A DNA stretch of 64,000 nucleotides from assembly GCA_023935145.1 (NCBI GenBank), contig CM043700.1, forward strand, positions 71,210,120-71,274,119. The letters are read 5' to 3'. The stretch is from Bretschneidera sinensis (lineage: Eukaryota; Streptophyta; Magnoliopsida; Brassicales; Akaniaceae). Both the position numbers and the translations under genes were made by a program. This document shows, piece after piece, positions 21,114 through 32,250 of the stretch (positions are counted from its first letter, which is position 1; each line of letters begins with the position of its first letter). The notes beneath the pieces are model-generated. The model saw only the letters and a program-made list of their open reading frames with translations, searched no databases and was not told the origin of the DNA.

Positions 21114-21883
21114 ATGTGGGAAGATGTTTCCAAATAATAATATAATTTAAATTCTTGCATTGCATTTGTTTTAAATATTGATTATTATTGCTTGAGATGC
21201 TAAAGTGTTATTCTTGATTGTAAATTTATTGATAGATGAATAAATCTCATAGAGAGACAGATATGATGAGAAAGAAATATGAAAGTATGATATGATAAGA
21301 ATTATCTGAGTGATTGATTATATGTTGTGAACCTCATAACGAGGTAATGATGAGGTAGAATTGATAGTCTCAAGATGATTAAATATATGAGAAGAAGAGA
21401 TTGATAAGTGATGAGGATTATGATATGAGTAGTGATAATAGAATGATATTATCGAATTATATGAGATATAGATGAATGAATATGGAAAGACTATTTGAAC
21501 AATTGAATACTTCTAATAAATTTAATTCACTAAGCTTATGAAGATCTCCTCATTGTTAAATAATTTCAGGTAGCAGGCAGGACAAATAGATTGCTGAGCT
21601 GTGATTCAGACTGAGTGATTATCTGTAAGCCTCGTGGTCCACATCTTCAGACTAATGGAAAAAAATATTTGTAAATATTCATGCATCATATGTTGATATA
21701 TTATTTCAGTTGAAATTTTAGTAATGTAACTTCCCTGTTGAGGGTTGAGGATTGATATATAGATATATATATACACATTCAACTGATGTACATTTTTATA
21801 TTATTGCATATATGTGTCGTGCTGGTATTTCAAAACGTGACGACACCGTCTCGGGGGTTGCCAACCTGGGATGGGTTGTTACA
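21114..21883 (+). repeat. truncated 3' LTR of element A
   Basis: It matches the last third of the A-family LTR (compare 11354-12022 and 23720-24527) and ends ATGGGTTGTTACA at 21883. Inner landmarks: the palindrome at its first bases, AGTAAATTTAATTCACT-like text near 21515, and TTTCAAAACGTGACGACACC near 21826. Confidence 0.8.
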
Positions 21884-21975
21884 ACAATCAACTGCCCATT
21901 TGGACAATTGATTGTGAAAATCTCTGGGCAGCCTACAATCGGCTGCCTAATATGGATAGTCGACTGTTCGAGCCC
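21884..21975 (+). repeat. imperfect palindrome words in J LTR
   Basis: Four words spaced about 20-30 bp: ACAATCAACTG, ACAATTGATTGT, ACAATCGGCTG and ATAGTCGACTGT, all variants of a self-complementary ACAGTCGACTGT. H has five comparable words at about 36420-36530. Confidence 0.7.
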
Positions 21976-22378
21976 CTGAAGCTGTTTTCAGCAACGTTTT
22001 TCTCAAAATAAGCCACTCTTATTAAGGTATTTCAACCATAGATTTCTTCGAAGATGCTATGAGTTTAAAAACATGTTGAAGCTTTGAAAGCTAATATTTT
22101 GAAAGGGTTTTATGGTTTTAAATCCATGCTAGAACAAGGTTTACAAAATCTTTAAACCAAAGGAAGAAAATTTGTGACTTAACCTCTAGTTTTGTTTGGT
22201 AGTATGAGCTTTATGGTATGCTTGGGTATATTTAAATTATATGTTTCTTGAATAGGTATACTAAGTAATTATATACGTTAGGTGCAATCGAATAAAAACA
22301 CCAAAGGTAAAGAAGTAATCCAAGGTTGGAGCTTGGTACGATAAATATGAGGTTCACCTTACTTTTAGTAAGCGTTAT
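21884..22378 (+). repeat. fragment of Tekay-like LTR J, part 1
   Basis: It resembles the minus strand of solo LTR H around 36050-36540: both have a run of ACAATC/CAGTCGACTG-type words (21884-21975) followed by CGAGCCCC and, later, TTCACCTTACTT before the next part. The first several hundred bases expected of this LTR are missing at the join with A. It is interrupted at 22378/22379 by solo LTR I and continues at 24528. Confidence 0.6.
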
Positions 22379-24527
22379 TGCAATGCATGTATCCTTAAAG
22401 TAAGGGTAAAGAAGTAATTTGATAAATATTATATTGAATTAAATTATGCATACATGAAATATTTATTATTGAATTGAAAGATGACAATTAGAATTTTATT
22501 GAAAGAGTTAGAATTTTTTTGAAGAAGAAAGTACTAAAAACTATGAAATTTGAAGTTAAAATGAAAGAATTTTGAAGAAAAATGTGGACTGAGGTTGAGG
22601 AAAATACTTAGAAAAGTTTGTGGAAGAAAATATAATTTTTTTCTTAATATTTTCTATAATTTTTATGAAAATGTTTGAAGAATGAAAGGATGAAAAATTG
22701 ATTTTAAAGGAGAAATGGCAAAATTGTAATCAAACAATGACAAAACCATAAATTTTAAATGGTGACAGAATCGTAAATAATCGGTGGTAAAACTATAAAA
22801 TTTTAAACCGTGGTAGAACTATAAATAAGTTATGGCAAAACTATAAATTAAAAAAAACACAGAAGGAGCAAACGGTGGAACAGTGCTAATCATGTTCACG
22901 TGAACAATATAAGATTTGTTTTGGTTATAATAAAAAATATTATGATAATATATTATATATATTTTAAAAAAACACAAACATAAACATAAGTCTCTGAATT
23001 TTTGTTTCAACTTTTATTTCCCTTTTGTTTGGTTTCTTTATTCCTTTCTTAATTCAAATTCTCTCTAGCAAAAATTCATATTGAACATTTCTTTAATATT
23101 AGAGATAATTACAATTATTCAATTTCAATATCAAGATTTCATCTCAATTGGGGGTAAATTTTCAATAGCACTCATAACTAAATAACTATATTGTTTGAAT
23201 TAAGTTATGAAATAGTAAGACTGGTGAAAATTTAAGGTTAGGTATTGGTGATCAGCAATCTCAAGAAATTACTGAAAGGAGCAACAAAAGCAAGGAGGTT
23301 ATCAGTTAGATTTACTTTTAGTAATCGAGACCAATATAAAATACAAATTGATGATAATTGAACTAATTATTGAATTATAATGATTGGATGATGTATTTTT
23401 AATATATGATAATTGAATGATTGATTAAAGATTAAATGATATGTTGAAAATTAATTATATGAGAAGTTGTATTTTAAAAGGTTGGATTGATGAAAAATAT
23501 GTTGAAAAGATATACAAAATTCTTGAAAGATGTGTTTGATAAATTGATATGATATGAGGAGACAATTTAATATATATGATAAAATAATGATTTTAAAGAG
23601 ATAGTTCAATTGAATGCTTTGTTGTATGCCTACTTGCATCTTATTGTTTATTTGCATCGAAGACCAAGAAGGTAGCTATTCTGGCGGAGAAGACCAGGAA
23701 TGTAGCTAATCTTGTTGAAACATGTCGACATGTAAAAATACGTTCCTAGATGATAGTATGAAATGATGTGATGCTTTGATGAGAAAGAAAGAAAATTTAA
23801 ATTCATGCATTTATTTTATTGAATATTAATTATTGTTGATTGAGATGCTAAAGCATCAATCTTGATTGTGAGATGATGAATAGATAAATGAGTCTCATAG
23901 TGAGACAGATATAATGGGCAAGAGATTGAAAGGATGATATGATAAAGAAAAATATGATTGATTGATTTTATGATGTTAACCTCATAACGAGGTAAATAAT
24001 GATATTGGACTAAGAATCTAGAACTGAATAAATATATGAATTGATATGATTGATATATGAGATATATTTATTGAAAGATTATAGCTTGATGATTGATTTA
24101 AGATGAGATTGATAAATGATTGAATTATCATAAATTGAGTACTTCTAGTAAATTTAATTCACTGAGCTTATGAAGCTCACGCCTCATTGTTGAAATATTT
24201 CAGGTAGTGGACAAGATGAGTAGATAGTTGTGCAGATACTCAGAGAGTGTAATTACTTTAAGTAAGTCCCATGATCAACATCCTCAGGCTTGTGAAAGAA
24301 AGATAAAGAAAATTTTGAAAACTTGTAAATATTCATGAATTTTGTAATTTTGTATATAATATTTCTGATAGAAGAAAGATGATGTATCTCCTCTGTAAAG
24401 AATTGAGGCTATGTTGTATTATTTATTTTTAGTTAATGTATTATTTTATTGGATAAAGTGACGTGCTAGGATTTCAAAACGTGATGACACCGTCTTGAAG
24501 GTGACCAACCTGGGATGTGTTGTTACA
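22379..24527 (+). mobile_element. solo LTR I of the A family, inside J
   Basis: A 2,149-bp stretch from TGCAATGCAT to GTTGTTACA that aligns over its length with the 5' LTR of A, without any internal gag or pol. Flanks are GTTAT (22374-22378) and ACTAT (24528-24532), at best a decayed target duplication. Two 30-bp repeat units (23660-23719) and the palindrome at 23720-23733 are present. Interpreted as a solo LTR left by LTR-LTR recombination. No gene is seen in it. Confidence 0.7.
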
Positions 24528-24734
24528 ACTATAACATGTTTAGTAGTATGTAAAAGCTTTAAAAGTATGCAATATAATTTAATTATGAAATCATAAATAT
24601 TAGTATATTGAGATTGATGCGTACATAGAGGTTGAGTTTTAGTGATAACCTATAATGACAGAAGTATAAGAATATAACGGGCATAGTAATTGGAACCATA
24701 CCTCAAAACTATTTGAAATTTAGAACTTAGTACG

Positions 24735-24786
<52 letters not shown>

Positions 24787-25523
24787 AGTTTGTATAAGCT
24801 TTGTGGTGTAGCCTCTCTAGTATGAACAATATACTATTTGAGTTGATGACTAGTAAATTGAAAAGTTATTGAATTATAATCAATAGTGAAAATGAGAAAT
24901 GTATACATATATGAAGTGTTATGATTGTATAAGAATTGAACATAGAAATGGCTTGATGCCTACATATTAAAAACCGATAAATGTACACCTTTGAATGGAA
25001 ATGACTAATAAGTAGACTTATGTTAAATAAATAATTGTTTAACTTAATTATTGAATCCTTCCTTTACAAGTATAGTAAATTTTTGTGAGATTGAGTACAC
25101 AATTATATAAGTTATGAATTTAATAATGTGAGTAGTTGATGGATGCTTGATTTGAAGACTTGTTTGAATCATGATTTAAAATTATTGCATATAATTTAAA
25201 TGTAAGGACTCCACCTAGTAAGGCATAGGGAGGAGATTCTAATAATTTCCTAGTTATTTAAATGTAAGGGCTCCATTTAGTAAGGGGTAGGGAAGAGATA
25301 CTAATTGTTTCCTAGTTATTAAAATGTAAGGACTCCACCTAGTAAGAGGTAAGGAAGAGATCCAAATTGTTAAGATGTTATGACTCCACCCAGTAAGGGG
25401 TTGGGAGGGGATCCAAATTATTTATGTGGTGATACATCCTAGTTACTATATGATTAGCCAATGAGAGGCAAATGAAAATGAAGTGAAATTGAGATGAAGA
25501 GAAATGATTAAAGAAGTGAACTC
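24528..25523 (+). repeat. LTR J, part 2, with AT microsatellite and 60-bp repeats
   Basis: This continues J after I. It holds a (TA)n run at about 24739-24782 and four imperfect units of about 60 bp at 25199-25432 with the core AAGGACTCCACCTAGTAAGG. The matching antisense block in H is at about 35380-35530 (GGGTGGAGTCCTTA). No ORF is supported. It is interrupted by element G at 25523/25524. Confidence 0.65.
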
Positions 25524-26803
25524 TGATAAGTGCTTAAATATTCATATTTAAGCCCCCTTAATTTATAGTTGTTAGACTCTTTGTTTATGTATTTTAGTAT
25601 ATTCTACTTTATTTTTGTGTTTTCTATGGTTTTTTTTTTATAGGTTTTTGAAGAAACGATAGCATTTTGGAGCTCTAAGGAAGAAAACTGAAGATCTGGA
25701 ACTAGATAGGTACGATCGAGTGCAAAATCACCCAGCGCCCATGCCAGGATCGAGCACAGCCTACGTTCGTGCTCAAGAAGAAGGTTCGAGTGCAGATACT
25801 TATTGTGCGATCGAGTGCACGCGTATAGTAAACTGGCAGAACCTGTTTTGGAAATAATGGTTCGGGTCTTATTTTGGAAATTAGGGTTTCAAGGTGTCCT
25901 TATAACCTTATAAATAGATTTGTAAAACACGGAAACAGGGTTTTCCTTTAGTTTTAGTTTTAGGTCGGGACGTCGGAGGCCAGAGGCCAGAGGGGATTCT
26001 AGAGAAGAATTGACGACTCTTCAATGGAGCTCTCTTGGGTTTCTTCTTTCTTTTATTTTATTATGTGTAACTAAACCATAGTAAGGGCTTAATTGAAGCC
26101 CTAATTATGTTTAACCAATAATTCAGTATTGGCGCCTTTGCAATATTTATGCTATGATTCTTAACTTGATTAATGCCTGTTTGTATTTAAATTCCTCATA
26201 TGTGTGTGTCTGATCAATGTATGCATATGGCATGGATTAGTTAGTTGAATCAATATGGTTGACTGAGTCCTGGGTTCAACAATAGTAACAAAAGATATCT
26301 TATCTGGATTCTTGGGTTAATCAACATGGGAAGCCGAGAGTAGATACTATGCCCTAGGTCTCGTGTGGTTGTCGATTTTCACAGATCTTATGCTCTCCTA
26401 AGGAACAACTCAGTATACACCATGCTGAATCCCTTAAAAAAGAAAAGAGTTAGAGTAGATACATGCCTAACTCGTTACTTAGGGAAATCAATAGCTTAAG
26501 GAGTAGGTTGACAAACATTAGGTATTCATGACATGAGTAAAGCATTGGCATATTGTTTTGTTGTGGTAGCATGATTAGTGGTGGATATCAAGTCCCTACG
26601 CCTTTATCTTTATTAATTCCAACTCAATATTTATTTCTCTTATTTTTATTTTATTATTGTGAAACTAATTCTAAATCAAAATTTACCAATCCATGTGGAG
26701 ATGATCTCGCACTTGCACACTATGCTACTATAGACCTTGTGCATTTGCTAGTAAGACAAGTTCGATTATTTGCTTATTTATTTAGGTAGATAAACACACA
26801 ACA
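25524..26803 (+). repeat. 5' LTR of element G
   Basis: TGATAAGTGCTT to ACACAACA. It contains decayed CpG words between about 25711 and 25824 (for example GCGATCGAGTGCAC) and a TATA box at 25909-25916. TAGATAC(C)ATGC words recur as in F. Confidence 0.88.
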
Positions 26804-26809
26804 AGTTTT

Positions 26810-26826
26810 TGGTGCCGTTGCCGGGG
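26810..26826 (+). other. primer-binding site of G
   Basis: TGGTGCCGTTGCCGGGG, six bases after the LTR, identical to that of F. Confidence 0.8.
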
Positions 26827-27021
26827 ATTGCACTAAATTTCTTTCTAGAATTATTTTCGTTTAGTTTAGTAATTTTTATTTATCTATTTAATTTTTATTT
26901 TTATCAAAAATCTTAAATTTTAAGTTTCTATTTTTACCTTTATTTTTGTTTCATTCAAAACCTAATCTGTTTCCTTTTCGTTTTCTATTTCAGGTACTCT
27001 AGCAAAACCCTTTGTACCACT

Positions 27022-27057
27022 TGCGATCGAGCGCACACCTCTGTGCGATCGAGCACA
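27022..27057 (+). repeat. CpG-rich words in the G leader
   Basis: TGCGATCGAGCGCA at 27022-27035 and TGCGATCGAGCACA at 27044-27057, in the same place relative to gag as the four copies in F. Confidence 0.85.
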
Positions 27058-27249
27058 CTTGAGGCAGAGAGTTACTAGAGTAGCAGTGTTGAACTGCTGC
27101 ACTGAAGCAATTATTATCGATTCATGCACGGGCTTCAGTCCAGACATCCAACATTCTTTCCCCTCGATATCGAGCTTGAGCGGACCATCTGAAAAAAGCT
27201 TAGAGACCACTTTAAAGAGGTAGAAGAAGAGATTGAGGAAGAAGCACCA

Positions 27250-28613
27250 ATGGTGGAACAGATCGAAAATCAACAACCACCTGAGCGAAGACTTATGAAG
27301 CAATCCTTCATCCCACAAAACCTCGACCATCCTTCATGCATTGCATATCAACCTGACGCAGAGGGCAACTATTACATATCCCTGCAGATACTCAATGCTT
27401 TGACTCACTTTAGGGGTACACCTGTTGAAGATCCATACTTGCACCTCCGACAGTTCTTTGATCTCTGCAAGTTCCAGTATATTCGGGGCTTAGACCAAGA
27501 AGAAATCAGGTTAATTCTTTTCCCTTTTTCCTTAAAAGATAATGCTAAACTGTGGTACAATTCATTGCCTGCAGTTTTGATCCATACTTGGGAAGAGTTG
27601 GCCTGTCCTAAGGAAGTTTTTCCCATCTCAAAGGACAAGACAAATGAGAAAGGAGATTTAATCTTTCCAACAGAGGGATGGAGACCTTTTCTTTGAAGCA
27701 TGGGAACATTTTAACGAGTTGCTACTCAAATGCCCACATCACAATCTACCTCAAGATGAGCTGGTACTAGCCTTTTATGAAGGTCTAAACGACATGAATA
27801 AAGGTATAGTTGATTCAAGTTGTGGAGGTGTGCTGATGAAAAAAAGTAGTGAAGAAGCCATGGAGCTTTTTGAGACCTTAAGCAAGCACACACAACAAAT
27901 CTCATCCAGAGGTAGATAAGGTGTGAAAAAGGGCATATATGAGGTGAACCTAAATGGTGGATCTTCAAATCAGATGGTTGCTATGGAGAGGAAGCTAGAT
28001 ATTCTTATAAAAGCCATGACTGCTCAGAACATCTCACCTCGACCACAAGCTACACAACTCCAAGTATGTGCTTTATGTTCTCAATTTGATCACACTACTG
28101 AGACTTGCCATTTATATTCATCTACAGATCCCGAGCAAACGAACTATGTGGGACCAAACAGTGCATATGCAAATACCTACAATCAAGGAGGGCGAAATCA
28201 CCCCAACCTCTCATGGAGCAAAAATCAAAATGCCGTGAACTTTCAAGGGCAGCAAAGGAATTCCCAACCGGTAGCCCAATCAGTTCCAGAATCAAAGCAA
28301 AGTGACATAAACAGTCTTGTAAGGCAGTTGATGACCTCACAAGAACAATTCATAGCAGAAACAAGACAATTCTAGACTGAGCAAAGGGAAACCATTGCAA
28401 AGCATGAGCAAGCCATTCAAACTCGAGGTAAAAATGGAGCAATTGGCTAAGGAGCTAAGTGAAAGAAAGCATGGTGAACTTCTCGCCCAAGCACTACCTA
28501 ATCCAAGAGGACATCAGCAACTAAATGTCGTGACAACTCTCATAAATGGTAAGATCATAGGAGTTGATGAGCCTACACAAGCATCTCCATTACAACAGCC
28601 ACATCAAAGGTAA
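27250..28613 (+). pseudogene. Athila-type gag of G
   Basis: A start at ATG 27250 gives MVEQIENQQPPERRLMKQSF, then the capsid HFRGTPVEDPYLHLRQFFDL and LILFPFSLKDNAKLWYNSLP. A deletion/frameshift near 27600 breaks it. It continues at 27719 (LLKCPHHNLPQDELVLAFYE), a stop lies at 27917-27919, then 27923-28375 carries the knuckle CALCSQFDHTTETC and NYVGPNSAYANTYNQGGRNH. Another stop is at about 28373, and the tail 28395-28613 (LAKELSERKHGELLAQALP) ends in a frame change. Decayed, but all gag parts are recognisable. Confidence 0.85.
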
Positions 28614-28618
28614 GTGAA

Positions 28619-29382
28619 ATGGAGAAGTGGAAGGCACCACCCTTCCCCCAAAAGTTAGTAAAGCCAACAAAAGAAATTAAAATGCATGATATCTTTGAAA
28701 CTTTGAGAAAAGTAGAAATTAATATTCCTTTATTAAATGCAATTAAAAAAATTCCTGCATATGCTAAATTTTTAAAAGGAAGTTTCAGGAGCATAAAACA
28801 GTGGCTTTAACCGAAGAAGTGAGTGCGGTATTGTTAAGGAAACTACCACCCAAGCTAAAAGATCCAGGTAGTTTCACCATTCCTTGTAGGATAGGTAACC
28901 AGATTTTTGAGCATGCACTATTGGATCTAGGGGCTGGTGTCAACTTGCTGCCATACACTATATTCAAGAAACTAGGTTTGGGGGAGCTTCAACCAACTTC
29001 TATCACCTTGCAACTGGTAGACAGAAGCATCAAAAGACCAAGAGGTATTCTTGAGGATATCTTGGTAAAGGTAGGTCCATTTATTTTACCTGCTGATTTT
29101 ATTGTATTAGATATGGAAGAATTTTCTATGCCATTACCCATGCTTATCATCTTAGGAAGACCCTTTATGAGAACTGCTGATACAAAAATTTGTGTGAAAA
29201 AAGGTATTGTAAGTATGAAGGTAAATAGTGAGAAGGTTGAATTTAAAATATTTGATACATTAAAATTACCCCAAGATAATATGGAATATTCTAATGAATG
29301 TATGATGCAAGGTGTTATTGAGCAAGCTTTTCAGGTCCATTTCATTGCTCCATTGGAAGCCACCCTCACCTATGGAACATAA
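28619..29382 (+). pseudogene. aspartic protease region of G
   Basis: The linker EKWKAPPFPQKLVKPTKEIK and AIKKIPAYAKFLK leads, with a one-step frame change near 28800, to an intact-looking retropepsin-like domain (28801-29382). It shows KLPPKLKDPGSFTIPCRIGN, active site ALLDLGAGVNLLPYTIF and MLIILGRPFMRTADTKI. Relatives show DLGASINLMP at the active site, so D, G and A are kept. The segment 28628-29220 is exactly what F lacks. In active elements this enzyme matures the polyprotein. Confidence 0.8.
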
Positions 29383-30924
29383 GATCGGATGTTGAGCCTG
29401 CATATGAAGATGTTACAGATGACATCTTTGAGGCTGTGCACCGCCTAGAGGCCTCTCCAAAGTATCTAAGCACCAAATTTGGCATTGAAGCAGTTGCTGA
29501 TGCATTCAACTTATGCTTTTCTAGGAGGGAATAAGAGCATCTGGCTGAAGACGTTAAACTTAGCGCTCATGGGAGGCACCCTATAGCTTATCCTTTTATT
29601 TTTATTCTTTTTCATATTTATTGTTATTTATTTACTTTTAGTACTTCTTGTTTTCCTGTATTACGTTAGTTTTTCTTTTTTAGGGACAATATGTGCATCC
29701 GTTCAAGTTTGGGGGTGTGCTATAAGCCATTCCGGCCCAGCTAGTTCTCCATCTCCTAAGTCAGATCTTTCCATGTTATTCACACATTGGGGACAATGTG
29801 TAATTTAAGTTTGGGGATATGGGAGACACATTCACACACTTTGTCCTAGATTTTGTAGTATTTTTTAAAAGATAAATGCATGTTCATATTGTTTTGAAAA
29901 TTTTGGTTGATTTAAAACAAATACTATGTTAAAACTTCATCAGTAAGCTTAAAATCTATAACACATAGTCTAAATAATAAAGTTTTAAAAGTTTAAATTA
30001 CCTACCTTAAGGAATTTAAGAATTCACAAGTTTGATCTAAATCTGACACGAGCACATTAGCACATAATGGTGTGAGGTATGACGTATAATTTTTATGTAT
30101 ATATTTCCATGACCTAACTGTAATCAGATAACTTGTTATAATAACACTTTGGCATAGAAAAATAGAGAAAAATGTTTATCATGCAAAAAGAGAAAATAAA
30201 ATGCTCCTAATGATCATTAAATAAACTTTTCACTGAGTAACTGGACCTCTTGCCTCAGTAAGCATTGAGTGTTCACATCAAAAGGTGGGAATAATGCATA
30301 TAATGATCATTAAATAAAGTTTCCACTGAGTAACTGGACCTCTTGCCTAAGTAAGCAGTGAGTGTTCACGTCAAAAGGTGGGGATTTTGCTTGGAAGCAT
30401 TAAGACCAATTAGTTTCATAGCCTTTTTGACTCGAGTTAGTAAGCCCTTAGGGGTGTCTTTACACCTAATGCCCTAAAACTATATGGTTTGAGAGTCAGT
30501 GGCTAAACACTCGCTACATGGGTCGATTAGAAAGCTTAATAGAATTCAACATGGCAAAAAGAAAGAAAAGAAATAAAACTATGCCATTAATGTTCATTCT
30601 GATAGGGAATTTGATGAATGCTAAGACATCGAAACACTATACATCGAAATTATTCGGAAGCTTTATCTTTTATGTGCTAATCCACCACACACTAAGTCAA
30701 ACTTATGATGCCTTAAACTAGCCTTGTGTAAGTAATTAGAATTTAAAACCCTTATTCATTGTGACAATGTGTTTATATTAAGCCTACTCATGAACAAATA
30801 TCATGGTTTTATATGCAACCCAAATTTTAGATAACATGAATGATGAATTTATCTTTGATTTTGTTTTTCAGTTAGTTTTTTGTTTTGTATTGCTAAGGGA
30901 CTAGCAATTGTAAGTTTGGGGGTG
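29383..30924 (+). other. pol remnant edge, non-coding 3' region and polypurine tract of G
   Basis: The first 150 bp hold out-of-frame remains of the pol entry (near 29500, STYAFLGGNKS). The text then passes directly to the shared CTGGCTGAAGACGTTAAACTT (about 29549). Downstream is the same non-coding region as in F, including a local near-duplication around 30190-30390 (AACTGGACCTCTTGCCT twice). The polypurine tract AAGTTTGGGGGTG is at 30912-30924. No other gene is seen. Confidence 0.7.
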
Positions 30925-32250
30925 TGATAAGTGCTTAAATATTCATATTTAAGCCCCTTAATTTACAGTTGTTAGGCTTTTTGTTTATGTATTTCAGTAT
31001 ATTCTACTTCATTTTTGTGTTTTTTGTGCTTTTTATAGGTTTTTGAAGAAAAAATAGCATTTTGGAGCTCTAAGGAAGAAAATTGAAGATCTGGAACCAG
31101 ATAGGTGCCATCGAGAGCACAAAAGAGTGCGATCGAACGCAAAATCACTTAGCGCCCACACTAGGATCAAGCATAGCATGCACTCGTGCGTAAGAAGAAG
31201 GTTCTAGCCAGATGCACTCGAACGCAAAAGTGTGCAATCGAGTTGCGTTCGAGTGCACACGTACAGTAAACCGGCAGAACCTGTTTTGGAAATAATGGTT
31301 TGGATCTTATTTTGGAAATTAGGGTTTCGAGGTGTCCTTAGAACCCTATAAATAGATTTGTAAAATACAGAAACAGGGTCTTTCTTTAGTTTTAGTTTTA
31401 GGTCGGGAGGCCGGAGGCCAGAGGGGATTCTAGAGAAGAATTGACAACTCTTCAATGGAACTCTCTCGGGTTTCTTCTTTCCTTTATTTTATTATGTGTA
31501 ACTAAACCTTAGTAAGGGCTTGATTGAAGCCCTAATTATGTTTAACCAATAATTCAGTATTGGTGCCTTTGCAATATTTATGCTGTGATTCTTAACTTGA
31601 TTAATGCCTGTTTGTATTTAAATTCCTCATATGTGTGTGTCTGATCAACGTATGCATGTGGTATAGATTAATTAGTTGAATCAATTTGAATGACTGAGTC
31701 CTGGGTTCAACAATAGTAACAAAAGATATCTTATCTAGATTCTTGGGTTAATCAACATGGGAAACCAGGAGTAGATACCATGCCCTAGGTCTCATGTGGT
31801 TGTCGATTTTCACAGATCTTATGCTCTCTTAAGGAACAACTCAGTATACACCATGCTGAATCTCTTAAGAAAGAAAAGAGTTAGAGTAGATACCATGCCT
31901 AACTCGTTGCTTAGAGAAATCAATAGCTTAAGGAGTAGATACCATGCCCTTAGGTTGACAAACATTAGGTATTCATGACATGAGTAAAGCATTGGCATAC
32001 TGTTTTGTTATGGTAGCATGATTAGTGGTGGATATCAAGTCCCTACGGCTTTATCTTTATTAATTCCAACTCAATATTTATTTCTTTTATTTTTATTTTA
32101 TTATTGTGAAACTAATTCTAAATTAAAATTTACCAATCTCTATGGAGATGATCTCTCACTTGCACACTATGCTACTATAGACCTTGTGCACTTGCAAGTA
32201 AAACAAATTCGATTATTTGCTTATTTATTTAAATAGATAAACGCACAACA
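30925..32250 (+). repeat. 3' LTR of element G
   Basis: TGATAAGTGCTT to GCACAACA, matching 25524-26803 with scattered differences. Decayed CpG words lie between about 31108 and 31260. TATA box at 31347-31354. Confidence 0.88.

Larger units (their letters stand above)
25524..32250 (+). mobile_element. non-autonomous Athila-like element G
   Basis: A 6,727-bp element with a perfect target duplication AACTC (25519-25523 and 32251-32255), ends TGATAAG...GCACAACA, an Asp-type primer site, gag, protease, no RT/RNase H/integrase, and a polypurine tract. It is of the same family as F (same LTR plan, primer site, gag text and 3' non-coding region) but more diverged, and it still has the protease. Pol is lost at the same entry point as in F. 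Confidence 0.9.

Noticed and set aside
22379..24527. Reading I as a full element
   Set aside because: No gag, pol, primer site or second LTR; the text aligns end to end with one LTR.
25199..25432. Regular repeats considered as a CRISPR-like array
   Set aside because: Units are contiguous, imperfect and about 60 bp without unique spacers, inside a plant LTR.
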